Positions 33,007 through 43,817 of a stretch of DNA of 64,000 bases are shown one piece after another (positions within the stretch are counted from its first letter, which is position 1; the number at the start of each line of letters is the position of its first letter). Position numbers and translations under genes: made by a program. The stretch is from Hyaloscypha bicolor E (lineage: Eukaryota > Ascomycota > Leotiomycetes > Helotiales > Hyaloscyphaceae), in assembly GCF_002865645.1 (NCBI RefSeq), contig NW_020194619.1, forward strand, positions 434,001 to 498,000, in the 5' to 3' direction. The notes under the pieces are model-generated. The model saw nothing but the letters and a program-made list of their open reading frames with translations, was not told the DNA's origin and searched no databases.

Positions 33007-33530
33007 GATGAGAGATGAGTGGAATGAGACATGGACATGGATTGCATACAAAGGTGCATTGTGTGGAATTGGTAGATAAGATCCGTAGACAGAGTCAGTG
33101 AAGATGTCGGATATCGAACTTGTTGACTTGTTGTTTTAGGATTGCATGTGAGGACTTTGTTTCTTCAAGAACTTCCGAATTATTCTAATGGGAATTGTAC
33201 TATGGATATACGATAACAGAGGCAACATTTCGAGGGGAAGCAATTTGGATTGTCCAACTTGCCTTGGGACATGGACAAGCGCCGCGTTTTCTTTTTTTCT
33301 TTCTATCGAGCGCAAGCCAGAGCTTCCCGAGGAAGAAGGAAGAATAAGCGAGTCTTGAAAAAAAAAAAAAAAACGGCCTCACTTTTCGAAATCCCACTTT
33401 AATTCAATTTTGAAATGGGCTGTCTCCATTGCCGTGGAGCATTACACTTCTGGGAATCAACCATCGTTCACAAAGAGGACGATTGTTTTGTGTTATACTG
33501 TTTTGCAGGCTCTGAAAGCCGTTTGCCTTC
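33007..33530. other. Intergenic: GCN1 3' flank and RPL19 upstream region
   Basis: 524 bp without a gene. It includes a run of 17 A at 33358-33374. Confidence 0.5.
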
Positions 33531-33538
33531 TAGGGTTT
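33531..33538 (+). promoter_or_regulatory. Telobox-like motif upstream of RPL19
   Basis: TAGGGTTT (complement AAACCCTA), 135 bp upstream of the split start codon. Telomere-repeat-like boxes are a known promoter element of ribosomal protein genes in several fungi, bound by Tbf1-type factors. That it acts here is inference. Confidence 0.35.
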
Positions 33539-33672
33539 GGCCCGCACAATTCAATTTTCAATAATTACATAAGCGACGCTAGCGACGACTCGTCAAATCG
33601 TGATACACCGAGGAATTTCTCATAACAACGACAACCCGATCATCATCACCGACGACATCAAATCTCGCCAAG

Positions 33673-34497
33673 ATGTAAGCCCCTCATTCTCCTTGAGACC
33701 ATTCGACGATTGCCACGACTTTGAACGGTCTCCGCACGTTGCTCTTCGCACCCAGGAGATGCGTCATAGATCTTTGATCAACAAAAGCTGACGGGCAATT
33801 CTCACGATAGGGTCAACCTCACCACCCAGAAGCGCCTCGCGGCGTCTGTCGTCGGCTGCGGAAAGCGCAAGATCTGGCTCGATCCTAATGAGACCAGCGA
33901 GATCTCCAACGCCAACTCCCGCCAAACCATCCGAAAGCTTGTTGCAGATGGTCTCATTATCCGAAAGCCCGTCACCATGCACTCTCGATCTCGCGCCCGG
34001 GAACTCACAGCTGCACGGAGAATTGGTAGACACCGTGGTTTCGGTAAGAGAAAGGGTACTGCGGATGCTCGTATGCCTAGGTATGCTATTTCACAGTGGG
34101 GGAGATGGTGACATGTTCTGATAAATGTAAAGCCAAGTCATCTGGATGCGCCGTCTCCGTGTTCTCCGCCGTCTCCTCGTCAAGTACCGTGCCAGCGGCA
34201 AGATCGACAAGCATCTGTACCACGAGCTCTACCACCTGAGCAAGGGTAATACCTTCAAGCACAAGAGAGCATTGGTTGAGCACGTAAGTTGATCTGATTA
34301 GGGTAGTCAATATCATGGGCTGACGATTTCGATAGATCCACAAGGCCAAGGCGGAGAAGGCGCGTGAGAGAGTCCTGAAGGAGGAGATGGATGCCAAGCG
34401 TGCGAAGACCAAGGCTGCCCGTGAGAGAAAGCAAGAGAGAGTGATTGCCAAGCAAAAGGCGCAGTTCGGTGACGAAGAGGAGACCGAGACAAAGTAG
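33673..34497 (+). CDS. RPL19: 60S ribosomal protein eL19
   Basis: Component of the large cytosolic ribosomal subunit, near the bridge to the small subunit. Four exons, 33673-33674, 33811-34080, 34133-34283 and 34336-34497, give 194 residues, the usual length. Exon 1 contributes only AT of the start codon: AT|GTAAGC..GATAG|G GTC AAC, so a 136-nt intron lies inside the ATG. Family blocks are all present: [80 protein letters not shown], then the long basic C-terminal helix ([18 protein letters not shown]). Unspliced, the region has a frame opening at 33600 in the wrong phase, so the start is easily misannotated. Confidence 0.95.
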
Positions 34498-35282
34498 ATG
34501 AGGGCCTTTTGTTATGTTGCATATGGAGTGTATCTGGCAGGGTCTAAAATACAGGCCGGTTGCTTTTACTAGTCTTTCTGCATTACTGCACGGGGCAATG
34601 GTACCATGATCTCTGAATTGAGTTTTATTTGTGCTATCTGCGTGAAATGTGTGAACTTGGACGCGTTCTACTCAAGGTGTCCTAAGAGACCGGTATAGGT
34701 GGGGTGCAGATGACATCTGGGGATAGTGGATCACAGTGTCAGAGCAATTCTATGAAGGCCTCGTTGCCGTAAGGATGAACACTTTGGAGGAAAACGCAAA
34801 CAGAGCTAGAAGGAAATACGATAGTCCTCTCTAACCGGCAGTCGAGTTGCAGGCAAGGCCGTTAAAAAAAGGCGGAGCTATGTCCGCGACACAGCATGAA
34901 AATGACATCAAAATACACCAGAATGTCGGATCAGCGTTCCCGATACATATGTACAATGCTTTGACAAAAAGGAAGGGGGTCAGTATTCGGGGGGATTGAA
35001 TGGATGACAGAGCCCAAAGATCGAAGAACGGTGCATTCTAGAAACGATATTCAGAAGATGTTAAATCAACCAGATAAACGGATCAGATATATTCACATTG
35101 TCCCTCAATTGAGTGGTGATGTGAGCCCGAGACATAACAACATCGCCCGCCCGAAGGCCAGAGCTGTACCTGTCGTAGAGGCAATCATCCCTTCCGCATT
35201 AGTTGTGTAGAGAGGAAAGAAGGAGAGTGCGGGTGAACGAGCTCTGACATACGGCAGGCACGCGAAGGCGCGCTAGTGGACT
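34498..35282. other. Intergenic between RPL19 and SHMT
   Basis: 785 bp of RPL19 3' flank and SHMT upstream sequence. No gene is supported; short frames (for example plus 35004-35210) lack features. Confidence 0.5.
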
Positions 35283-35324
35283 GGGGGCTGGGGCTGGGGG
35301 CTGGGATTGTGGCGGGGCGGGGGA
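35283..35324 (+). promoter_or_regulatory. G-rich tract with G-quadruplex potential in the SHMT promoter
   Basis: Seven closely spaced G runs (GGGGG, GGGG, GGGGG, GGG, GG, GGGG, GGGGG) with loops of mostly 1-2 nt, about 124 bp upstream of the SHMT start, on the coding strand. The motif rule for quadruplex formation is met. A regulatory effect is not shown by sequence. Confidence 0.45.
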
Positions 35325-35447
35325 AATCGATGTGACGGCCTCTTGATTCCCGCTTTTGCATGAGGCGAGAGGATATTTGGACGAGGAGGTGAGTGCCATT
35401 GATCGATTCTGCTTTGGATATTTATTGATTGGCGGGTATAGATCATC

Positions 35448-37192
35448 ATGTCTCTCTTCAAGGGAGCTTCTCGGTCTTTTGTGAGGGCTGCTGCTTGCAG
35501 AGCTCGACCAGTATGTGGTTCGAGGCGAGCTGCATCATCCATGACGGCAGAGTCTCAGCAGAAGGTATGAACCTGCTTTTGTATGAAAAGATCAAATACT
35601 AACTCTATCTGTAAACACAGCTCCTCTCTGCGGACCTCGAACATGCCGACCCCGCTATCTACAAGATTCTCCAGAATGTACGTGCCCTGGAAATTGGACC
35701 TAAGTCTAGAGTACTAATTGGAACTGCAGGAGAAACGGAGACAGAAGCATTTCATCAACCTCATTCCCTCCGAAAACTTTACGTCCCAGGCAGTTCTGGA
35801 TGCTTTGGGAAGTGTTATGCAAAGTGGGTTCGACAACCACATTTGTGGCGTCACAACTAACTGCTCGTAGACAAATACTCTGAGGGATACCCAGGAGCAC
35901 GATATTATGGCGGTAACGAATTCATTGACGAAGCAGAAAGATTATGTCAAACCCGTGCATTACAAACCTTTGGTTTAAAGGAATCAGATTGGGGTGTAAA
36001 TGTTCAGCGTATGTCCAGCGGACTCCCTGGCAGGCAATGACTGACTCTCATAGCTCTATCTGGATCTCCTGCAAACCTCTACGCATACTCCGCTCTCCTG
36101 AACGCACATGACCGAATAATGGGCTTGGATTTACCTCATGGTGGACATCTTTCTCACGGATATCAAACACCTACAAAGAAGATCTCAGCCATTTCAAAAT
36201 ACTTCGAAACTCTTCCTTACCGACTCGACGAATCTACAGGTCTTATCGACTACTCTAAGCTCGAAGAACTTGCCATGCTCTACCGACCGAAACTCATCAT
36301 TGCCGGTACCTCTGCCTATAGCAGACTTATTGAGTATGAACGTTTCCGGGAAATCGCCGACAAGGTTGGGGCATATCTTTTGGCGGATATGGCACATATT
36401 TCTGGTCTTGTCGCAGCGAAAGTTATCCCAGGTCCTTTCGAGTACGCCGATGTAGTTACTACAACTACGCACAAGTCACTGAGAGGCCCAAGAGGAGCTA
36501 TGATCTTCTATAGAAAAGGAGTTCGAAGAGTCAACGCCAAGACTAAGGAAGAAGAGATTTGGAACTTGGAAGATCCTATCAATGCTTCCGTTTTCCCTGG
36601 ACATCAAGGAGGACCTCATAATCATACTATCACTGCTCTGGCCGTTGCTCTTAAGCAAGCACAAAGCAATGAGTTTAGAGCTTATCAGGAAGCAGTTCTT
36701 CTGAATGCTAAGGCCTTTGCCAAGCGGCTGGGTGACCCCAAGGAGAAAGGTGGTCTTGGGTACACGATTGTGTCAGGTGGCACTGACAACCATCTCGTGC
36801 TTGTTGATCTCAAGCCACAAGGTGTTGATGGTGCGCGAGTGGAGAGAGTGTTGGAGTTGGTCGGTGTTGCTAGTAACAAGAATACCGTACCAGGCGACAA
36901 GTCAGCATTGAAACCAGGTGGGTTGAGAATGGGGACGCCAGCAATGACCACGAGAGGTTTCCAGCCAGAGGATTTCGTGAGAGTGGCAGATGTGGTGAAC
37001 AGAGCAGTCACGATTACTCAGAGACTGGATAAGACGGCGAAGGAAGCGGCTGAGGCGAAGGGAAGGAAGAATCCTGGAAGTGTGAAAGCTTTCTTGGAGT
37101 ATCTTGGGGAGGGGGAGAATGAGCGGGAGATTGTGCAGTTGAGGGCTGAGGTTGAGGAGTGGGTGGGAACTTTCTCATTGCCTTGGGAGTGA
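35448..37192 (+). CDS. SHM1: Serine hydroxymethyltransferase, mitochondrial form
   Basis: PLP enzyme that interconverts serine plus tetrahydrofolate with glycine plus methylene-tetrahydrofolate, feeding one-carbon units. Five exons, 35448-35564, 35621-35677, 35730-35823, 35871-36008 and 36054-37192, give 514 residues. The N-terminus ([19 protein letters not shown], then RRAASS) is rich in Arg, Ser and Ala without acids, a mitochondrial presequence; cytosolic SHMT lacks it. Family blocks are [56 protein letters not shown], and the PLP-binding lysine in [13 protein letters not shown] (about Lys276), followed by [13 protein letters not shown]. The product looks complete and active. A plain cytosolic paralog is expected elsewhere in the genome. 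Confidence 0.95.
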
Positions 37193-37415
37193 GTTCATTA
37201 GCATATAATACTCATGTTTTAGTCGGCGAGCAGTGCATCTCATCTCTGTGACTTTATAGCAAACTCTTAATCTCCCTGTAAGAAATATATATCATTGTCC
37301 TAATTCGATAAGTCTACTCGCCTCTACCATTATTGACTTGAGCTTAAGCGAGATTCTGTAGAAGTTTGTTGAAATTTATATAACAGGTCAAAAACTTTCT
37401 ACAAAACAAAATTGG
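37193..37415. other. Short AT-rich intergenic stretch
   Basis: SHMT 3' flank leading to the tRNA-like element. No gene. Confidence 0.5.
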
Positions 37416-37560
37416 GGGGTTGTAGCTTAATGGTAAAGCGTACTGAACAGGAGATGCTAACAACCTGTATACTGGTTCTACCTTTCGAGGCCTCGGTACT
37501 CGGTGGTTGGAGTCATTTGCTTGCTCAGTGAGATGGCTGGTTCGAGTCCAGCCAACTCCA
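37416..37560 (+). tRNA. tRNA-like Pol III element, interrupted or decayed
   Basis: The 5' end GGGGTTG pairs with CAACTCC at 37553-37559 (one G-U), followed by discriminator A. TA and a D-arm follow (GCTT, loop AATGGTA, AAGC), matching an A box. Near the 3' end a perfect T-arm (GCTGG, loop TTCGAGT, CCAGC) contains the exact B box GGTTCGAGTCC. The TACTG after the D-arm can pair with CAGTG before the T-arm. Between them are about 70 extra bases, and no normal anticodon loop with U33 is visible. No T run follows until about 37684. It may be a tRNA with an unusual intron, a pseudo-tRNA, or an organelle-derived tRNA inserted in nuclear DNA. An alternative fold pairs GTTGGAGT (37505) with ACTCCAAC (37556). 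Confidence 0.45.
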
Positions 37561-38061
37561 ACAAAAGATTGCCCCTCTTACTATGTTTCTGTATACCCGT
37601 TGGGAGGAGGATAATGAGGATTATTGACGAGAGTGGTGTCTTAAGAGAACGAGGGAAGAGGTCACTTTTGGCGAAGTTCCCTGTTTTTTTGGGTTTTTTT
37701 TGGCTTATCGATGAAATTCCAGCGCAGTGCAGAAATAATGCAACGGAGGTGTGTTCTGAATATCAATTTGGGGATATTTTGTTGCAGATTGGCAGTGTTG
37801 TTTGAAAGTATTTTGGTACAATGATGTTTATTTGAGCAAGTGCCAAGTGGTGTATCGCACTCAGGATACAGAGGGCAAATGCTATGAACACCACCCACAA
37901 GTTTGAAACAGTTCTGGGAGAAAGGAATGAAGGGAAAACATTTCCTCTCAGGTCTTTCTTTCTAATCAATCGATTTCATTACGCCGACTTTATTCCTTAT
38001 ATTTTCACATTTCACACAACCGACCTCCCAGCCCAACCGAGCCTTTTCCCCTATTTCAAAC
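37561..38061. other. Intergenic, no gene
   Basis: 501 bp with poly-T runs (about 37684-37700) that could end a Pol III transcript and 3' flank of the SDR gene. Small frames on both strands are not convincing. Confidence 0.45.
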
Positions 38062-38983
38062 CTACAACTTCGACCCCACCAAACTCCCCCCATCCAACGC
38101 AATAGTAGCCCCATTGACAAACGCCCCGGCTCTACTACTCAGAAACAAGCAAGCTCCAGCCACATCTTCCGGACTCCCAATCCTCCCTAATGGAATACCC
38201 GCAACAATTGTCTCCCCAAAAGTCTTCAACGTAGCAGCCATCATCTTACTCTCAAACGGCCCACACGCCAGCGCGTTACTTGTTATATTTCTCTTGCCCA
38301 AATGATTCGCAAGCACTCTGCTCAACTGATGTAATCCCGCCTTCGACGCACTATATGAAAATGTCTCCAGACTCGGAACACGCAGGCCATCGACGGACCC
38401 GATGTTTATGATGCGTGCGGGGTCGTCTTTGGTGGCGGCGGCTTCGAGGAGAGGCGTAACGGCTTGGGTGATGGTGAAGACGCGGGTTAGGTTGAGAGTC
38501 AGGACTCGCGTCCATGCGGAGTCGGGAAACTCGTCGAAAGGCGCGCCCCAGTTGGAGCCGGAGTTGTTGACTAGAACGTGGAGCTTCGGCTCTCTCTTTT
38601 TGAGTTCTTCGGCGAGACGCTTGCAGTCTTCGAGTTTGTAGAAGTCGGCGGGGATGGCGTGGGCAGAGCCTTTCCCTAGGGATTGTTAGAGATGTTGGAA
38701 GAGGGGTTGGGCAGGAGAAGTGAGGGGGGAGAGAGAGAGAGAAGGAAAGGTACCCAAGGCGTTCATTTCTTTGCAGGCTTGCTCGCAGGCTTTAGTGTCT
38801 CGGGAGGAGATGTAGACTTTTGCTCCGTTTTGCACGAAGCCTTCTGAGATCATGCGGCCAATGCCTTTTGCTCCTCCTGTTACGAGGACGACTTTGCCCT
38901 AGAGGTTTGTCAGCGACACCGAATGGAATGGATATTGTCAATTGAATTCTTACCTTGACATTGAATAAGCTTGAAGAATCCAT
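38062..38983 (-). CDS. Short-chain dehydrogenase/reductase with peroxisomal SKL tail (RhlG / 3-oxoacyl reductase-like)
   Basis: NAD(P)H-dependent SDR, most like fungal proteins annotated as rhamnolipid-biosynthesis 3-oxoacyl-ACP reductases. Three exons, 38954-38983, 38754-38898 and 38062-38675, give 262 residues. Rossmann motif TGGAKGIG at 17-24, NNSG at 95-98, catalytic Ser142 and the YSASK pair Tyr156/Lys160; all key residues are present. The late block PLGRIGSPEDVAGACLFLSS is typical. The protein ends GSKL, so the last three residues are a perfect PTS1 signal and a peroxisomal location is likely. A role in 3-ketoacyl or related reduction in peroxisomes is inferred. It is divergent from the methyltransferase gene, 370 bp away. 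Confidence 0.9.
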
Positions 38984-39353
38984 GGTGAATGTTCAGTCGA
39001 GAAATTTTGAACAGGAGAAGAGTGAACTTCAATGTTCGAGGTTGATGCGGATATCCGGGGTAATTCATAGCTCGCTATCGAGCCGAGGCACGGCGATAGA
39101 CAAGGGGTGTTTGACGCGTTTGCTTTCGAGATCATGAAGTCGATAACAAAAGTTCGGCTGAAAGCTTTCTAAAATAAGAGAACTTTTAGCAAAGGAAGGA
39201 ACGAGTTTGTAGCCCAAACGATCCTTTCCTTGTTGCCTCAAACTTCTTTGCCTAATCCTGTCACTTCTCATTCCCTTAGTCTCCTCTCTTAAGTTTCGTA
39301 ACAACCTAATTCCTTTGCTTCTTCCGTATTGAAATAACTTGAAACTATATATC
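38984..39353. promoter_or_regulatory. Divergent promoter between the SDR and methyltransferase genes
   Basis: 370 bp between divergent start codons at 38983 (minus) and 39354 (plus). No clear TATA box; CT-rich stretch near 39210-39330 on the plus side. Confidence 0.45.
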
Positions 39354-40318
39354 ATGGATTCACGATTTCCCCCAGGATACCATCTTTCAAGGCCGTCAGA
39401 ACAGCCACCCCAGCCCACCGACGGAAATCATCCGTCAAAGCTGTTAAACCCGCTTGATCGACCCACCGACGCCCGAGCACGCCTCCTCTCCCACTTCCAG
39501 TCTGCGAAAGGCACCACCGAACACGGCCGAAAATGGGACGACCTCTGGAAAGAAGGATTCCTGCCCTGGGACAAAGGCTTCCCGAACCCAGCACTCGTTG
39601 ACCTCCTCACTGAACGCCAAGATCTCTTCCCTCCTCCCCCAAAGTCTGGGAGAAGAAAAGCGTTGGTTCCGGGATGTGGGAAGGGGTATGATGTGCTTTT
39701 GTTGAGTGCGTTTGGGTATGATGCGTATGGACTTGAGATCTCGAGTAATGCTCTGGAGGCAGCGAGGAGGACTGAAAAGGAGATGGATGGGAAGGGTGAC
39801 TATGAGATGAGGGAGGGGGTGGAGAAGGGGAGGGTTACGTGGTTGGCTGGGGATTTTTTTGCAGATGCTTTTCTGAAGGATGTGGAGGGTGAGGGAGCTT
39901 TTGACTTGATTTATGATTATACGGTGAGTTTGTTTCCACATAGGACAAGGTCTAGTGCTGAGGTGACTAGTTCTTGTCTGCCCTGCCACCGGTCATGAGA
40001 CCTGCGTGGTCGAAGCGATCTGTGGAACTACTTGCTCCCAAAGGGAGAATTGTTTGTGTGGAGTTCCCGACGTATAAACCGGCTTCCACTGGGGGTCCAC
40101 CTTGGGCTCTGCCTCCGAAGATATATCTGGCTCATTTGTCCCGACCGGGTGAGGAGTTGCCGTATGCTGAAGACGGAGAGCTCGAGGAATCGAAGCTCGG
40201 AGAAACAAGTACGACTGGCCTGCGAAGGATAGAGCACTCTCAGCCCAAGAGGACGCATCAGATCGGCTATAATGCAGAGGGCAAGGTGACTGACTGGGTC
40301 AGTGTATGGGCCAAGTAA
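39354..40318 (+). CDS. SAM-dependent thiol/thiopurine-type methyltransferase (TPMT family)
   Basis: Two exons, 39354-39923 and 39971-40318, give 305 residues; the intron (GTGAGT..CTAG) is 47 nt. The frame opens upstream at a TTG, but ATG 39354 is preferred. Visible features are WDDLWKEGFLPWDKG at 61-75, the family's N-terminal signature; SAM motif I VPGCGKGYD at 105-113; GLEIS after it; LAGDFF; and FDLIYDYT followed by ALPPVMRPAW. Fungal members methylate small thiols or halide-like substrates with SAM, often as detoxification. The substrate here is unknown. The gene ends 41 bp from the convergent OTU gene. Confidence 0.88.
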
Positions 40319-40359
40319 AAAAAGAGTCTGGTCCTTTGTGGTTTCCAATAATCCGTGCT

Positions 40360-41271
40360 TCAAGTTGCCCTCCGAAGTGAGTTGTAATGTTCTCCCAACC
40401 CAAAATTATGCCGATAGTATGCCAGCCATATCTTCTCTGGTGCCTCGGGTCCATCCGAATCAGGCTCAATAGTCTGAGCAATCCCATCCTGCAGCACGCA
40501 TATCTCCACATTATACGTCTTTGCCAAAGCCAGTAATTCGAGATGCCCACCCCACTCCGCCGTATCCCTAATTTTTTCCACATACTGATTCAAAGGCTCA
40601 TCCAGCCAAGCCACAAAATCATCAGGATGTCCCTCAATATACCTGGCAGCGGCCTTCCTCACAAGCTTATACCTCTGATCCTCCTTCAACTCCGCATCAG
40701 ACCCTGCACCTAGCGGAATCCCAACTTGTGATAATTGATCCGCAACAGCAGAGAACAGACAATGCCCATCAGGACGAATGCCCTTCTCCACGAGCCCTTT
40801 CTCCTTAAACTGCACCAGCATCTTTGCCCTCTCCACAGTCTTCTTATCTGGTTGATTCGCAGCTTCGTTCTTCGCTTCTTCTACTGCGGCATCTTTTTCT
40901 GCAGCTCGTCGTGCCAGGTGTTCCTTAGCCCGGTTGCGTTTTCGAGGTTGGCCGTCTTCTGAGATTGTGGTTCTCTCGAGGTTTTCTACTAGACCGTTCA
41001 CGCCGTTCGATTGAGGAGCTGCAGGCTCTTCTACTAATTCGTCAAGGTCGGGGATGTCGTCAGCTTCTGGTACCGCTTCTCCGTTGAGAGCGGCTCTTTC
41101 CTGTTCTTGTCTTTCCTTGAGTTGACGTTCGAGCTCTTCGCATTCGGTATTCACGCCTTTCCGTGTCTTTTTCGTTGCACCTTTCTTCTTCTGCATAACC
41201 CGTGTTTGTAGGTCTTTCTTCTCTTTCCCGTGGCGAGCTTGCATCTCCTCGAGAGTCCCCATTGCTGACAT
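40360..41271 (-). CDS. OTU2: OTU-domain deubiquitinase (OTUD6/Otu2 type)
   Basis: Cysteine protease that removes ubiquitin. The yeast and animal members are linked to ribosomes and translation. Single exon, 303 residues. The first 150 are charged coiled-coil (KEKKDLQTRVMQKKKGATKK, ELERQLKERQEQERA). The catalytic start RPDGHCLFSAVADQL places Asp168 and Cys171; WGGHLELLALA follows; and the catalytic His295 lies in HYNSLRRAT at the very end. All active-site residues are intact. The start is the first ATG, 3 codons before a second one (MSAMG). Confidence 0.93.
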   Translation of the reverse strand: MSAMGTLEEMQARHGKEKKDLQTRVMQKKKGATKKTRKGVNTECEELERQLKERQEQERAALNGEAVPEADDIPDLDELVEEPAAPQSNGVNGLVENLERTTISEDGQPRKRNRAKEHLARRAAEKDAAVEEAKNEAANQPDKKTVERAKMLVQFKEKGLVEKGIRPDGHCLFSAVADQLSQVGIPLGAGSDAELKEDQRYKLVRKAAARYIEGHPDDFVAWLDEPLNQYVEKIRDTAEWGGHLELLALAKTYNVEICVLQDGIAQTIEPDSDGPEAPEKIWLAYYRHNFGLGEHYNSLRRAT

Positions 41272-42019
41272 TGTTGTGAGGTAGGTTGGGGCTGTGCGCG
41301 ACTTATCTTGTCTCTGAAGGTCTAAGGTGGAAGCCCGAATTCTTCGCCGCCTGTGAGAAGCTAAAACGCATCGAATGGATTATCCCACAATGGTTTCGAT
41401 TGTATTTTCTTTCATGAATCCGCGAGGCTTTTCAAGAATAATCCAATCAGCTTCACAACTCACCTCGAGTCTCGAAATTATTTCTCGGTTTGCTTGCCAA
41501 GCAAACACCAGCGGGTGCTTCCGCCCTGCCAATCACACGTCTCTTTGCCCCTGTCAGTGCAGTCCTGCGACCACCTCGGGCTAAACCCTGGCCTACATGC
41601 CGAATTGCCGGCCAGACTCAGTGCAAGAGCGACTTCTTCAACCTTTATTCCCGCTTCAAGGTGAAGATGGGCTCCACGCCACATCGGTCATCAGTGCCCT
41701 CAATGGGCAGAAGTCCCGCCCCTCCAACAGGGGGTGACAAGCGCTCAATCGAATGGGGGGGATTTCGAGGTTGGGTTTCTTCAGTGTGTTGCTTGTTCTA
41801 AGAGTCTACTTAAGTAGTGGGGTATGAAGATCCCGCCTTTTTATATCTTTCTTACGCAAGTGCTTTCCCCTGCGGTCTTGTTACTTCCTGCTTCAAAGTT
41901 GCTGCTTCTTGAGTCTCTTTGGCTTCTCTCTGTTTCACGAAGACTTCATCGGAATATCACCCCACTTTGCCTCCTCATCCCACCCTCCCCGATATCGCAA
42001 CTTCCACAAACAAGAGAGG
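41272..42019. other. Upstream region of OTU2 and of the MFS gene
   Basis: 748 bp between divergent starts. Open frames (plus 41490-41801 and others) lack domains. The last 150 bp is CT-rich, as expected for the transporter's leader. Confidence 0.45.
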
Positions 42020-43807
42020 ATGGTTCTTGATCCCGAAAAAGCAGAACTCGAGGCCGCAAGTCATGTACCTCATGACCTCGACGGGCCAGTCTCTCACCCC
42101 GGCATCTCAACAACCAAAGACAATGGATTTTCAAAAAGAGAAGAGACAGATGAAGACTCAATCCACTCGCACTCCTCACTAGGAACCATAGAAGCCGTTC
42201 CAGAAGAGACTTGCCCCCCTCAACGGTCGAAATCAAAATCCTCATCAGTTCACTCTCGACCATTGTCGATAATACCCCGCTCTAAAAGGAGAGGCTTGCT
42301 CGCGAGATTTACTGTCATTCCAGAAGTGGAACGACCTTATGATTATAAAAGAAGCACGAAATGGCTCATCACGCTGCAAGTAGCGTTAGCAGCCGCCGCA
42401 GCACCGATGGGGAGCGCGATTCTCCTCCGTAAGCCCCATCCCCACTTCCTCTCTTCATCATTGATATCTTACTGAAAGCTATTTATTATAGCTGCATTGC
42501 CGCAACTAGCAACAGACCTCAACAGCACACCAACAATCACTAACCTCTCGGTTGCCATGTACATGCTCTCCATGTCCATCTTCCCTCTCTGGTGGTCCTC
42601 CTTCTCGGAAACCCTCGGCCGGCGAACCATCTACCTCGTCTCCTTCGCCCTCTTCGCGCTCTGGAACATCATCTCCGCAGTTAGCACCTCCATGGGCATG
42701 CTAATCGTGATGCGGATCCTGGGCGGTGGCGCCTCCGCATCCGTGCAAGCAGTAGGCGCCGGAACCATCGCCGACATCTGGGAAGTGCGCAAGCGAGGCA
42801 AAGCCATGGGGATTTTCTACCTAGGGCCTCTCCTCGGACCACTTCTAGCACCAATCATAGGTGGTGTCTTGTCACAAGCTTGGGGATGGAGGAGTACGCA
42901 GTGGTTTCAGGTAATTTATGGGGGTGTATTATTTATTATATTAACGTTTTGTCTCCCTGAGACGCTTGCTTTCAAGCAGCCTGCCGTTCCCCCAATGCAA
43001 GCCGCGGACGAGAATTCTGTACGGCCGGATCTGGGCCGCGTCTCGACGCGGCAGTCGGTTCAGATGAAGACAAAGAAGGTTGCCAAGGTCTTCAAGCGCT
43101 GTATTATCGACCCTCTGAGCGTACTGCTGTACCTCCGCTTCCCGGCTGTCCTCATCACTGTATATCTGGCCTCCATAACGTTTGGCAGCTTGTACATGCT
43201 CAACATCGCCATCCAACAAACGTTCTCCGAAAAGCCGTACAACTTCTCCGTCATTATTCTTGGTCTGCTCTACATACCAAGTTCTCTTGGCTATCTCGCA
43301 GCATCAGTGCTCGGTGGACGATGGTCTGATTACATTATGCACCGCGAGGCTCGCGCTGCTGGCCGGTACGACGAGCACGGGAAACTGGTGTTCCGTCCTG
43401 AAGACCGGATGAGAGAAAATGCCTGGATAGCGTCTGCGATCTTCCCGGGTGCTCTGATCTGGTATGGCTGGACGGCTGAAAAGGGCATCATTTGGATTGT
43501 GCCCATCATCTCGAACTTCTTCTTTGGTATGGGAAGCATGGTCGTCTTCGGGTTGTCGACTACCATGCTCACCGAATTCATGCCAAAGCGCAGCAGCAGT
43601 GGAGTGGCGGTTAATAATTTCATCAGGAACATATTTAGTTGTGTGGGTGGTATCATTGCCCAGCCTCTCATTGCGGCAATTGGACTCGGGTGGCTGTTCA
43701 CTGGCTTGGCGGTCATTTGTTGGATCAGTGCCTTCTCCGTCGTTTGGGCGATGAGAAAATACGGTCCGAAGTGGAGGATTGCAATGGATCAGAAACTCCG
43801 AATGTGA
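42020..43807 (+). CDS. MFS drug:H+ antiporter (DHA1 family, Qdr/Aqr/Dtr-like)
   Basis: Plasma-membrane exporter of drugs, acids or related small molecules; substrate unknown. Two exons, 42020-42428 and 42492-43807, give 574 residues, splitting a Pro codon. A hydrophilic N-terminus of about 110 residues precedes 12 predicted membrane spans. The first span is WLITLQVALAAAAAPMGSAI. The MFS loop signature is ETLGRRTIYLVSF; the DHA1 antiporter motif C region is GPLLGPLLAPIIGG. A cytoplasmic loop of about 100 residues separates the halves, and GGRWSDYIMHRE is the equivalent loop in the second half. The start ATG is chosen because the upstream frame has none in good context. It ends 10 bp from the convergent regulator gene. 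Confidence 0.92.
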
Positions 43808-43817
43808 AGGGCAGGAA

